A DNA stretch of 60,765 bases from Bacteroidales bacterium. GTDB taxonomy: Bacteria; Bacteroidota; Bacteroidia; Bacteroidales; WCHB1-69. The notes under the pieces were generated by a model. It saw only the letters and a program-made list of their open reading frames with translations, had not been told where the DNA came from and did no database searches. The DNA lies in the NCBI GenBank assembly GCA_017525505.1, contig JAFXSR010000011.1:1-60765 (forward strand), written 5' to 3'. Made by a program: the position numbers and the translations under genes. Of the stretch, positions 18,132 to 26,721 are shown in pieces; within the stretch, counting starts at the first letter, position 1; each line of letters starts with the position of its first letter.

Positions 18132-19403
18132 ATGTCAGTTATCAAAGCTTTCAAAGGATTACGTCCTCCCAAAGAAATCGTAGAAAAGTTAGCCTCACGT
18201 CCCTACGACGTGCTGAACTCCGAAGAAGCCCGCAAGGAAGCCGAAGGCAACCCCTACAGCCTGTTGCACGTCACCAAGGCTGAGATCGACCTGCCCGTTG
18301 GCACCGACGAGCACTCTCCCGAAGTATATCTTCAGGTGGTGAAAAACTTCAACACTTTCAAAGATTACGGCTGGCTGAAACGCGATGAGGAAGACAAACT
18401 GTACATCTACGCCCAAAGCATGAACCCGAAAGATGCCAACGCCCACTGGCAGTATGGTATCGTGGCCTGCGCTTACAGCGAGGACTATGTCAACAAGATT
18501 ATCAAGAAACATGAGTTGACCCGTAAGGACAAAGAGGAAGACCGTATGAAACACGTGCGCATCACCAATGCCAATGTGGAGCCTGTGTTCTTCGCTTATC
18601 CCGCTGTGGATGAAATCGACGCTATCGTGAACAACATCGTTCGCCACGAAGCTCCCGAATACGACTTCATCGCCAAGGAAGACGGCTTCGGCCATCGTTT
18701 CTGGGTCATCAACGACAAGGCTACCATCGCCCGCCTCGTTGAACTATTCGCCACCAAGGTTCCCGCCATGTACATTGCCGACGGTCACCACCGTAGCGCC
18801 GCCGCCGCATTGGTAGGACAGGAAAAGAAAGAGCACAACCCCAACCACACCGGCAAAGAGGAATACAACTTCTTCATGACCGTTATCTTCCCCGACAACC
18901 AGCTGAAAATTATCGACTACAACCGCGTAGTGAAAGACCTCAACGGCCTCAGCAAGGAAGACTTCCTGAAAGCCCTCACCAAAGCTTTCGTGGTGGAAGA
19001 AATGGGTACCGAGATTTACAAGCCCGCCAAACTGCACGAGTTCAGCATGTACTTGGATGGCAAATGGTACAAGATGAGCGCCAAGGAAGGCACCTACGAC
19101 GACAAGGATCCTATCGGCGTATTGGATGTGAAGATTCTGAGCGACCATGCTTTGGACGCTGTGCTCGGCATCAAGGACCTCCGTACCGACAAGCGCATCG
19201 ACTTCGTGGGAGGTATCCGCGGCCTGGGCGAACTGAAACGCCGCGTAGATAACGGCGAGATGAAAGTGGCTTTCGCCCTCTATCCCGTATCCATGCAGCA
19301 GATTATCGACATCGCCGACTCAGGCAACATCATGCCTCCGAAGACCACCTGGTTTGAACCGAAACTGAGATCAGGCTTGGTGATTCACGAACTGAACGCA
19401 TAA
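18132..19403 (+). CDS. DUF1015 family protein
   Basis: The 423-residue cytoplasmic protein matches DUF1015 along its length: FKGLRPPKEIVEKLASRPYDVLNSEEAR at the start, the central ADGHHRSAAA motif near residue 216, and the C-terminal FVGGIRGLGELKRRVD segment. DUF1015 proteins are widely conserved and often called putative HTH-containing or SpoOM-like, without a proven reaction. In anaerobes such genes often lie near amino acid or serine metabolism genes; that context is not present here, where the next gene is uvrC. Confidence 0.93.
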   Translation: MSVIKAFKGLRPPKEIVEKLASRPYDVLNSEEARKEAEGNPYSLLHVTKAEIDLPVGTDEHSPEVYLQVVKNFNTFKDYGWLKRDEEDKLYIYAQSMNPKDANAHWQYGIVACAYSEDYVNKIIKKHELTRKDKEEDRMKHVRITNANVEPVFFAYPAVDEIDAIVNNIVRHEAPEYDFIAKEDGFGHRFWVINDKATIARLVELFATKVPAMYIADGHHRSAAAALVGQEKKEHNPNHTGKEEYNFFMTVIFPDNQLKIIDYNRVVKDLNGLSKEDFLKALTKAFVVEEMGTEIYKPAKLHEFSMYLDGKWYKMSAKEGTYDDKDPIGVLDVKILSDHALDAVLGIKDLRTDKRIDFVGGIRGLGELKRRVDNGEMKVAFALYPVSMQQIIDIADSGNIMPPKTTWFEPKLRSGLVIHELNA

Positions 19404-19414
19404 TTAGGGATCAT

Positions 19415-19474
19415 GTGTCAGGTTACAGGGGACAGAAAAACTGTAACCTGACACCTGTAACCTGTAACCTACTA
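19415..19474. repeat. CTGTAACCTG hairpin and tandem repeat
   Basis: GTGTCAGGTTACAG (19415-19428) pairs perfectly with CTGTAACCTGACAC (19441-19454), followed by CTGTAACCTGTAACCT. It fills the spacer between DUF1015 and uvrC. No T-run follows, so it is not a classical terminator. A related element lies at 33309-33361. Confidence 0.85.
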
Positions 19475-19476
19475 AA

Positions 19477-21255
19477 ATGGAAAGTGGTGAGAAGATATCT
19501 CTGATTTTGAAGAGCCTGCCCGAAAAGCCAGGGGTTTATCGTTTTTTCGATGACGAAGGCACTATCATCTATGTGGGTAAGGCCAAGAAACTCAAACGCC
19601 GCGTATCGTCGTACTTTAACAAGCAACACGACAACCGCAAGGTGCGGGTGATGGTCTCCAAAATCAGGGATATCCAAACCACAGTCGTCAACACAGAATG
19701 GGAGGCGTTGCTGTTGGAAAACAGCATGATCAAGGAATACAAGCCCCGCTACAACATTCTGCTCAAGGATGACAAGACCTATCCTTGGTTAGCCATCTCC
19801 AAAGAAGATTTTCCCCGCATTTTTTCCACCCGCAATCCCGACAAAAACACCATGCAGCTGTTCGGGCCGTATGCTTCTGTGCATTACCTGAACACCTTGC
19901 TGGACACCATCCGGGAGCTGTTTCCGTTGCGCACTTGCCGCCGCCTAACCCTGAACAGCCGTCCCTGCATCCAGCACCAAATCGGCAAATGCCCCGCCCC
20001 CTGCGCCAAACTCATCAGCAAAGAAGACTATCAGGAGGAAATCAAAAGCATCATCGACATCATCAAAGGCAACAGCAAACTGGTACAACAGAAGCTGAAA
20101 GACCAGATGATGGACTATGCTGAAAAATGGGAATTTGAGAAAGCCCAGGTCATCAAGCGGAAGTTGGAAGTGCTCGACAACTACATCGGTAAGTCGGTGG
20201 TAGTGAATCCCGCCCTCACACACCTGGATGTTTTGTCGCTCGACACCGATGAAGAAAGTGGCTACATCAATTTCCTGCGCATCATGAACGGAGCGATAAT
20301 ACAGTCTTACACTTTTGAAATCAATAACAAATTGGATAAGACAGACGAAGACTTGTTGCTGACGGGCATGCTGACGGTAGAGGACAAATTCGGACCGCTG
20401 TTTTCCGATGTGGTGGTGCCCTTTATGCCTGAACTGGTTCCCGAAGGCACCAACTTCATCGTGCCCCAGCGAGGCGACAAATACAAGTTGCTAGAGCTGT
20501 CGCATAAGAACGCACAGTATTACAAATTAGAGAAGAAGAAACGCCAAGAGCTGGTAGATCCCGAACGCCGCCACCAGCGAGTACTCGTTGCCTTGCAGAA
20601 GGCTCTGAACATGGACCGACTTCCTCGTCGTATCGAATGTTTCGACAACTCGAACACCCAAGGCGAACAACCTGTGGCCGCCATGGTCTGCTTTATCGAT
20701 GGCAAGCCCGCCAAAAAGGAATACCGCCATTTCCTCATCAAAACGGTGGTGGGCCCCGACGACTTCAGCTCCATGGAAGAAGTGGTCTATCGCCGTTACC
20801 ACCGCATTCTGGAAGAGGGCAAAGACCTGCCCGACCTGCTGATGGTGGATGGAGGCAAAGGACAGCTCAGTGCCGCCTATCGTTCCATCAAAGCCCTCCA
20901 TCTTGAAGACAAACTGATGATGATCGGCATTGCGGAAAGATTGGAGGACATCTACAAATTAGGGGATGAATTTCCCACCTATATCGACAAAAAGTCGGAG
21001 GCTCAGAAACTGCTGCAATATGTGCGCGACGAGGCCCACCGCTTCGGCATCACGCATCACCGCAAGCGCCGAGCTAAACACAGCATCGCCTCACGCTTAG
21101 ACGAAATCCCCGGCATCGGCGAGGTACTGAAAAACAAACTGCTCACTCATTTCAAAAGCGTCAAAAACATCGAGAATGCCAGTGTGGAAGAACTGGCGAA
21201 GGTTATAGGCCCGGCGAAAGCCAAAACGGTGTTGGAGGCTTTATCCCATAAATAA
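19477..21255 (+). CDS. uvrC: Excinuclease ABC subunit C
   Basis: UvrC makes the two incisions in nucleotide excision repair after UvrAB damage recognition. The 592-residue protein has an N-terminal GIY-YIG nuclease (PGVYRFFDDEG, IIYVGKAKKLKRR), the cysteine-bearing IGKCPAPC segment, a UVR UvrB-binding motif near residues 200-235, the RNase H-like domain starting IECFDNSNTQGEQPVA with LMVDGGKGQL, and C-terminal helix-hairpin-helix motifs (LDEIPGIGEVLKNKLL). It begins 2 nt after the CTGTAACCTG repeat. Confidence 0.97.
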   Translation: MESGEKISLILKSLPEKPGVYRFFDDEGTIIYVGKAKKLKRRVSSYFNKQHDNRKVRVMVSKIRDIQTTVVNTEWEALLLENSMIKEYKPRYNILLKDDKTYPWLAISKEDFPRIFSTRNPDKNTMQLFGPYASVHYLNTLLDTIRELFPLRTCRRLTLNSRPCIQHQIGKCPAPCAKLISKEDYQEEIKSIIDIIKGNSKLVQQKLKDQMMDYAEKWEFEKAQVIKRKLEVLDNYIGKSVVVNPALTHLDVLSLDTDEESGYINFLRIMNGAIIQSYTFEINNKLDKTDEDLLLTGMLTVEDKFGPLFSDVVVPFMPELVPEGTNFIVPQRGDKYKLLELSHKNAQYYKLEKKKRQELVDPERRHQRVLVALQKALNMDRLPRRIECFDNSNTQGEQPVAAMVCFIDGKPAKKEYRHFLIKTVVGPDDFSSMEEVVYRRYHRILEEGKDLPDLLMVDGGKGQLSAAYRSIKALHLEDKLMMIGIAERLEDIYKLGDEFPTYIDKKSEAQKLLQYVRDEAHRFGITHHRKRRAKHSIASRLDEIPGIGEVLKNKLLTHFKSVKNIENASVEELAKVIGPAKAKTVLEALSHK

Positions 21256-21282
21256 GAATAAATAGTATTGCTTCCTGCAGAA

Positions 21283-21497
21283 TGTGCCGAAGGCACAATA
21301 TCCTATTAACCCCGCACAAGCGTAGCGCAGTGTGGGGGTGCAAGTATGGTCCTCACAGCTGCGTGCTGAAGGCACGCTACAATGATACTATAGTTGCGTA
21401 CCTTCCGGCACGCTGTATTCCATCTCACACCTCACGACCCCAAACTGCAGCCTACGGCCTTGTTAGGGGTTAATAAGAGGGTGTGCCTTTGGCACAC
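21283..21497. repeat. 215-bp mosaic palindromic element, copy 1
   Basis: It fills the space between the convergent uvrC and sialidase genes. In order it holds TGTGCC-gaa-GGCACA, a CCCC/GGGG hairpin (21308-21337), GCGTGC-tgaag-GCACGC, a GCGTACCTTCCGGCACGC unit, an ACCCC/GGGGTTAAT module (21437-21472) and GTGTGCC-ttt-GGCACAC. The same series, of the same length, occurs at 52832-53046. Confidence 0.85.
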
Positions 21498-21507
21498 AAG
21501 CTACAAC

Positions 21508-22758
21508 TTACCATTTCTTTGGAATCTGAATAAACCACAACTCGCAAGCGCCATTGGGGTTCTGCTCTATGTAGGCACCTACAGAGCCATCGGGCAAAAC
21601 CGTCAAAGAAGAATACACCGACGGACCGTTGAACAAAAGCAGAAGATCCTGCCAAGTTTTTCCTTCATCATAACTGAAAAAGACACTTACCTTCTCTCGA
21701 TTCATAGAGTTGGGTATGGAGTGCATCAGCACATTCCGTTCTCCTCCTCGGTCGGTGGCGGAAAGGCGTATGATGTCACCATTGCAAGCGTTGGTGGTCA
21801 TCTCAGGCCAATAGCCCTGGGTGCCCCAGTGAACGCCGCCGTCTTCAGAGATGTTGTACCCCCTGGGACCACTCTGCCGCGTGCTGAGCAGTACCCGGCC
21901 GTCCACCAATTCCACCAGTTTGGCCTCGTCACCACCGCTGAAAGCGCACTCCGACACTTGCCAGCTATGACCGTCGTCATCGGAATACACCACAAAATTA
22001 TCCGACACCCACTCGTCCTTGCGGAGCATAGGAACGGCAAACATAATGCGTCCTTTGTGCAAGCCGCGAGTCAGTCGCAAGCCATTGCCCGAAGAGAAAA
22101 ACGAAGCCCTATATTTCTGACAAGCTGAATTCAGCGCCTTTGTTCCCCATATTTGGAAGGTGATGTCCTCCGGCTTTGACCATGTTTTACCGCCGTCAAG
22201 ACTGCGGGTGACAAACAAACGGATAGGATCTTCCTCCGTAGATTGAAAATAACCATTACCACCCGCAAACGCACAAATCACCTCGCCTTTTTCGGTCACC
22301 ACCAAGGCTGGGTCACCAAAGCCCTTTTTCACCCCTTGTCCCGCGACAATAGTCACTGGCTCGCTCCAAGTGCGACCGTTATCTGTGCTCCTACAGGCCA
22401 CAATGTCTATATCCTGAGGCAAGTCGCCCTCATTGAATTTCCGCTTGTCGTTTACCGCCAGCAGGCTACCATCGGGCAAAGCGCACAGCGCAGGAATACG
22501 CCAATTGGCGGAACCGTAATCTCCCGGCGCATACAATCTATGTCGATAAAAAATGGCGGTATCCGTTGACAAACCATGAGTTTGAAGTTTTGCTGTTTCC
22601 GCAGGCTTCCGCTGCTGGTAAATCGTGGAGAGCCCTACTCTATCCGAAATACCGCGAAGCTCATCCACTTGGGCTTGGACCGTGGGAAAAATGCCAGTCA
22701 GCAGCAATCCCAGCATCAGTGCAACAAAGTATAAATCTCTATGTTTCATAATTTTCAT
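21508..22758 (-). CDS. Secreted exo-alpha-sialidase (GH33, BNR repeats)
   Basis: The 416-residue protein has a signal peptide (RDLYFVALMLGLLLTGIFP), the sialidase RIP motif in WRIPALCALPDGSLLAV, and five Asp boxes: STDNGRTW, SLDGGKTW, SDDDGHSW, SEDGGVHW and SYDEGKTW. It should release terminal sialic acid from host glycans in the periplasm or at the surface. No sialic acid transport or catabolism genes are nearby. Its first ATG overlaps the stop codon of the ATPase gene upstream (TAATG), suggesting translational coupling; a second ATG three codons in (22749) precedes the signal peptide more tightly. Confidence 0.93.
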   Translation of the reverse strand: MKIMKHRDLYFVALMLGLLLTGIFPTVQAQVDELRGISDRVGLSTIYQQRKPAETAKLQTHGLSTDTAIFYRHRLYAPGDYGSANWRIPALCALPDGSLLAVNDKRKFNEGDLPQDIDIVACRSTDNGRTWSEPVTIVAGQGVKKGFGDPALVVTEKGEVICAFAGGNGYFQSTEEDPIRLFVTRSLDGGKTWSKPEDITFQIWGTKALNSACQKYRASFFSSGNGLRLTRGLHKGRIMFAVPMLRKDEWVSDNFVVYSDDDGHSWQVSECAFSGGDEAKLVELVDGRVLLSTRQSGPRGYNISEDGGVHWGTQGYWPEMTTNACNGDIIRLSATDRGGERNVLMHSIPNSMNREKVSVFFSYDEGKTWQDLLLLFNGPSVYSSLTVLPDGSVGAYIEQNPNGACELWFIQIPKKW

Positions 22759-23897
22759 TAAAATATTTCACCATCCCAAAGCATCTTCAGGAAGTCAAGG
22801 ATATAGATAAGCTCTGTATCGCCCGATCTCCGCGTTATAGGGTCAAGCGACACAAGTATCAGCTGGCAATTGGGATGTTCCTCCTTGAAGGCCTTGAGGC
22901 CTTTTTTGTGCTTGTTCTCCACATGCTCGGTGGACTTGATTTCAATAGCTACCTTAGCGTCGCCGATAATGACATCCACCTCCTTTTGGTCGTAAGTGTG
23001 CCAGTAAGAAATAATATTGCGCTTGTCGTTGTATCCTTTGTAGGCAACGATTTCTTGCATCACATAGTGTTCAAAAGCGTGACCGTAATCATCAGTACCC
23101 CGCTTAAGGGAATGACGCCCCATCAGGTAGTTGGCAAGTCCGACATCGAAGTAATAGAACTTCGGAGCCTGGATGATTTTGCGCTTGATTTCCTTCCTGA
23201 AAGCAGGAATCTCGTATCCAATGAGCGTATCATAGAGTATCTGAAAATATGACTTGACTGTTTTTGCCGACACTCCGCAGTCGGAAGCGATATTGGAATA
23301 GTTCAGCATTTCCCCGTCGGAAATGGCAGCAACCTCCATGAAACGCTCAAAAGCATCGAGTTCCCTCACCTCACCCTCTTCCCGAATTTCTTCGTCAAGA
23401 TACACTTTCACATAACCAGACAAACGTTTGGTGGCATCCTCCACCATATAGTGACGAGGAATCATACCATTTTGTACAGCACGGTCAATCTGGAAATCAG
23501 TCACCTCCGGCCACACAAGTGGATAAAGCATTTCCGGTATGGCACGACCGCCAAGGGTATTGGCTCCAGAACGCTTCAGTTTCCTTGAACTGGAGCCGCT
23601 GAGGATGAAAAACAGTCCCCGTTCAACCATCAGGGAATGCACTATATCCAGCAATTCCGGAATTTTCTGAATCTCGTCCACAATGACAAGTGTGCCAGCA
23701 GGTTTGTCCTGAAGCGCCTCCCAAAGGGAATTCGGATTCATCTTGAAAGCCCTTCTTACATTAGGTTTGAGCAAATCGTAATAAATCGCCCGTTTGAAAC
23801 GCTCCTTTAGCAGGGTGGATTTGCCCGTCTGACGAGCGCCAAACAGGAACATCCCCTCGTCCAACTTGTTCTCAATATCAAATATTCTCCTATACAT
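22758..23897 (-). CDS. AAA_14/DUF4143 P-loop ATPase
   Basis: The 379-residue protein has Walker A GARQTGKS (residues 20-27), Walker B LVIVDEIQKIPELLD, the sensor FILSGSSSRKLK, and a C-terminal DUF4143 domain with nuclease-like KEVDVIIGDAKVAIEIKST. It is a different subfamily from the ATPase at 16320-17594. Function is unproven. It overlaps the sialidase start by one base, an odd pairing of an accessory ATPase with a carbohydrase; a recent insertion that captured the sialidase promoter region is one explanation. Confidence 0.9.
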   Translation of the reverse strand: MYRRIFDIENKLDEGMFLFGARQTGKSTLLKERFKRAIYYDLLKPNVRRAFKMNPNSLWEALQDKPAGTLVIVDEIQKIPELLDIVHSLMVERGLFFILSGSSSRKLKRSGANTLGGRAIPEMLYPLVWPEVTDFQIDRAVQNGMIPRHYMVEDATKRLSGYVKVYLDEEIREEGEVRELDAFERFMEVAAISDGEMLNYSNIASDCGVSAKTVKSYFQILYDTLIGYEIPAFRKEIKRKIIQAPKFYYFDVGLANYLMGRHSLKRGTDDYGHAFEHYVMQEIVAYKGYNDKRNIISYWHTYDQKEVDVIIGDAKVAIEIKSTEHVENKHKKGLKAFKEEHPNCQLILVSLDPITRRSGDTELIYILDFLKMLWDGEIF

Positions 23898-24247
23898 AAA
23901 ACCTTTGAAATTTGTAAATATACTCCATATTTTTTATTGAAATTCAGGAGTATAGTCACGAATTTTATATTCTTTTTTTAATACATTTATTATTTATCTA
24001 TCTTTAAATAAAGTGATTACATTATTAAATCATACTTTCAGACTGCAAATATACGAAAAAAATTATTTTCAACTATGAAACACAGAATTTTTTCCATAAA
24101 AATCTCTGCCAGTGACAAATTTCTCCGAAAAATCACCATGTAATTTAGCTATTAAAATTTGAATACTTAAATTAAAATTATAATATTCTGATAGTCAAAA
24201 CCAAAAAAAAATTTTATCAAATACATTGACCAACATAATTTCTGTTG
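23898..24247. other. AT-rich divergent intergenic region
   Basis: This 350-bp region between the divergent ATPase and DUF5618 genes holds no gene. The minus strand reads TATATTTG at 24046-24053, a possible -7 box for the ATPase gene, which would give a leader of about 140 nt. Otherwise I see only AT-rich sequence. Confidence 0.5.
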
Positions 24248-24255
24248 TATCTTTG
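24248..24255 (+). promoter_or_regulatory. Promoter for the DUF5618 gene
   Basis: TATCTTTG with a TTG at 24226-24228 gives near-ideal -33/-7 spacing of 19 nt. Confidence 0.75.
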
Positions 24256-24331
24256 CAACATCCTTTTCGGATTGATCATAACAAATGACAAACAGCCTCA
24301 TCCGTGTCAGGCATAATTAAAAGAAAAGACT

Positions 24332-24559
24332 ATGGAACAGAAAAATCCCATTGAAGAAGCCCGTCGATATGTAGCCAATGCGAAAGACACTATTAAGAAG
24401 GCTAACTATGACCCTGAACTGAAGAGCTATACCGATAGCAAATATATCAAGACGGCAGGCAATATCCTATGGGGTGGATGTCTCATCGCGCTGGATGCGG
24501 TACTGCAGGTGCGCAAAGGCAAAGGCCGTCCGTCTATTGAGAATTTGCTAATTAACTAA
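24332..24559 (+). CDS. DUF5618-like protein, apparently truncated at its C-terminus
   Basis: The 75-residue product resembles the first half of the Bacteroidetes family DUF5618: IEEARRYVANAKDTIKKA, then SKYIKTAGNILWGGCLIALDAVL and GKGRPSIE. Relatives I know are roughly twice as long. The last five codons (NLLIN) and the stop come from the TTTGCTAATTAACTAA repeat at 24541-24570, so that repeat appears to have cut the gene short. The promoter is good and the frame clean, so a short protein is probably made. Function is unknown. Confidence 0.7.
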   Translation: MEQKNPIEEARRYVANAKDTIKKANYDPELKSYTDSKYIKTAGNILWGGCLIALDAVLQVRKGKGRPSIENLLIN

Positions 24560-24570
24560 TTTGCTAATTG
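24541..24570. repeat. AT-rich TTTGCTAAT repeat spanning a gene end and a promoter
   Basis: TTTGCTAATTAACTAATTTG followed by CTAATTG supplies the stop codon of the DUF5618-like gene and leads straight into the glnS promoter. Confidence 0.75.
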
Positions 24571-24579
24571 AAAAATTTG

Positions 24580-24587
24580 TATCTTTG
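24580..24587 (+). promoter_or_regulatory. Promoter -7 element for glnS
   Basis: TATCTTTG, 59 nt before the glnS ATG, with a TTG at 24561-24563 as a -33 candidate. Confidence 0.75.
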
Positions 24588-24645
24588 CAAGTTAAAACTA
24601 TTTTGCGGGCGAAGGCTCGCTTATTTACCATAAATATTTGACACT

Positions 24646-26271
24646 ATGAATTTTATTGAAGAAATCATCGAGGAAGACATTCGGAACAACAAGAACGACG
24701 CCAAGGTAAAGACACGTTTCCCTCCCGAACCCAACGGTTACTTGCACATCGGCCATGCCAAGGCTATCTGCATCGACTTCGGGATGGCGCAGAAATATGG
24801 CGGCACCACCAACTTGCGTTTCGATGACACCAACCCAGTGAAAGAAGACGTTGAATACGTGGATTCCATCCGCGAAGACATTCATTGGTTGGGCTTCCAG
24901 TGGGCCGAAGAACATTACGCCTCCGATTATTTCGAACAATTATACCAATGGGCCGAGCAGCTCATTCAGGAAGGACTGGCTTACGTTGACGACTCCACCC
25001 AGGAGGAAATCAGCGCCATGCGCGGCGTGCCCACCAAACCTGGCACACACAGTCCCTATCGCAATCGCAGCGTGGAAGAGAACCTCGACCTCTTCCGGCG
25101 TATGCGCGCCGGCGAGTTCCCCGACGGCAGCAAGGTGCTGCGCGCCAAAATCGACATGGATTCTCCCAACATGCACATGCGCGACCCCATCATGTACCGC
25201 ATCCTGCATGCCCATCATCACCGTACCGGTGACAAATGGTGCATCTACCCGATGTATGACTACGCTCACGGACAGAGCGACTCCATCGAGGGTATCACCC
25301 ACTCTATCTGCACCCTGGAATTCGAGGTACACCGTCCGTTGTACGACTGGTTCTGCGAAGCTCTGAAAATCCATCATCCGCAGCAAATCGAGTTCGCCCG
25401 TCTGAACCTCAGCTATACCATCATGAGCAAGCGCAAGCTGATGCAGCTGGTGCAGGAAAAACACGTCATGGGCTGGGACGACCCGCGCATGCCCACCATC
25501 TGCGGTCTGCGCCGCCGCGGCTATACCCCACAGTCCATCCGCAACTTTGCCGAGACTGTCGGTGTGGCTAAACGTGACAACATCATCGACGTGTCATTGC
25601 TCGAGTTCTGCGCCCGCGAGGATCTCAACAAGGTGGCTACCCGTACCATGGCTGTGCTTGACCCTGTAAAATTAATCATCGACAACTATCCTGATGGACA
25701 AACCGAAGAAGTAGATGCTGTCAACAATCCTGAAGACCCCAATGCTGGCACCCGTAAACTGCCGTTTGGAAAAGAACTGTGGATTGAACGTGCCGACTTC
25801 AGAGAAGTGGCCGACAAGAAATTCTACCGTCTGACTATCGGCAGCGAAGTTCGTCTCAAATATGCATACATCATCAAATGTACCCATATCGACAAAGATG
25901 CTGACGGCAATATCACCGCCATCCACGTCACCTATGACCCGGAGACCAAGAGCGGTCTGCCGCTGAGCAACCGCAAGGTGAAAGCCACCATCCACTGGGT
26001 GAACGTCAACCATGCGCAAGAAGCGGAAGTGAGACTGTTCGAGCGTTTGTTCAACGTGCCCGATCCCGACGAATGCGAGGAAGGACAGACCTTCATCGAC
26101 CACATCAATCCTGACTCATTGCACATCACCAAAGCATTTGTCGAGGAGACCATCAACCTGAATAACAAAGCCGACTACTACCAGTTTGAGCGCACCGGCT
26201 ATTTCTGCGTGGACAAAGACTCCATCGATGGTCATTTGGTGTTCAACAAGACCGTCAGCCTTAAACAATAA
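24646..26271 (+). CDS. glnS: Glutaminyl-tRNA synthetase
   Basis: It charges tRNA-Gln with glutamine. The 541-residue protein has the class I signatures ([22 protein letters not shown] with HIGH, and MSKRK), the GlnRS-specific [25 protein letters not shown] segment, and the C-terminal anticodon-binding beta barrels. Length agrees with the family (E. coli about 554). Presence of GlnRS implies the direct rather than the transamidation route for Gln-tRNA, as in many Bacteroidetes. It has its own promoter and is followed 21 nt later by a small gene. Confidence 0.97.
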   Translation: MNFIEEIIEEDIRNNKNDAKVKTRFPPEPNGYLHIGHAKAICIDFGMAQKYGGTTNLRFDDTNPVKEDVEYVDSIREDIHWLGFQWAEEHYASDYFEQLYQWAEQLIQEGLAYVDDSTQEEISAMRGVPTKPGTHSPYRNRSVEENLDLFRRMRAGEFPDGSKVLRAKIDMDSPNMHMRDPIMYRILHAHHHRTGDKWCIYPMYDYAHGQSDSIEGITHSICTLEFEVHRPLYDWFCEALKIHHPQQIEFARLNLSYTIMSKRKLMQLVQEKHVMGWDDPRMPTICGLRRRGYTPQSIRNFAETVGVAKRDNIIDVSLLEFCAREDLNKVATRTMAVLDPVKLIIDNYPDGQTEEVDAVNNPEDPNAGTRKLPFGKELWIERADFREVADKKFYRLTIGSEVRLKYAYIIKCTHIDKDADGNITAIHVTYDPETKSGLPLSNRKVKATIHWVNVNHAQEAEVRLFERLFNVPDPDECEEGQTFIDHINPDSLHITKAFVEETINLNNKADYYQFERTGYFCVDKDSIDGHLVFNKTVSLKQ

Positions 26272-26292
26272 GCAGTTTGACATATTGACAAA

Positions 26293-26721
26293 GTGGCCCG
26301 GCTGCATTCTCTCACCGATTACGACACCAAGCTTCTTTTGGCCTTCTTGGAAGGGCTGAAAGGAGATAAGAAGTTTTTGGACTTTCTAATTGCCAACAAT
26401 TTTGCGGAGTTGGCCGCCTTGGCCAACGCCATCAACTCGGACACCGAGGCATTGGACTGGTTGCTAAAAAAAAGCAATTACCCGGAATTCGGCGTTCTCA
26501 GCAACGCCATTGACGGGGAGGAGAATGCGATTGAATGGCTAAAAAAATACCAGTGCGATTTTCTGCTGAAATTCGCACTGGCTTGTCGCAAGGACGATGA
26601 GGCCATCAGATGGTTCGCCGAACGCGACCTGAAGCTCTTTATCATGATTATCCAAAGAATCCACGACATTTTGTTATTCCAGTCGTGGGATTCTTCGGAT
26701 GTCCATCGTCGCAGATATTAG
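26293..26721 (+). CDS. Small hypothetical protein with two repeated helical units
   Basis: The 142-residue product is mostly helical and made of repeated units around LANAI..D..ALDWLLKK, LSNAIDGEENAIEWLKK and ACRKDDEAIRWFAERD, giving a tandem helical pattern. I recall similar small proteins of unknown role in Bacteroidetes. The start is a GTG 21 nt after glnS, so the pair may be co-transcribed; no ATG is available upstream. Its stop overlaps the stop of the convergent DUF3078 gene by a few bases. Confidence 0.65.
   Translation: MARLHSLTDYDTKLLLAFLEGLKGDKKFLDFLIANNFAELAALANAINSDTEALDWLLKKSNYPEFGVLSNAIDGEENAIEWLKKYQCDFLLKFALACRKDDEAIRWFAERDLKLFIMIIQRIHDILLFQSWDSSDVHRRRY

Noticed and set aside
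21394..22128. 244-codon plus-strand frame
   Set aside because: It is antisense to the sialidase and begins inside the mosaic repeat.
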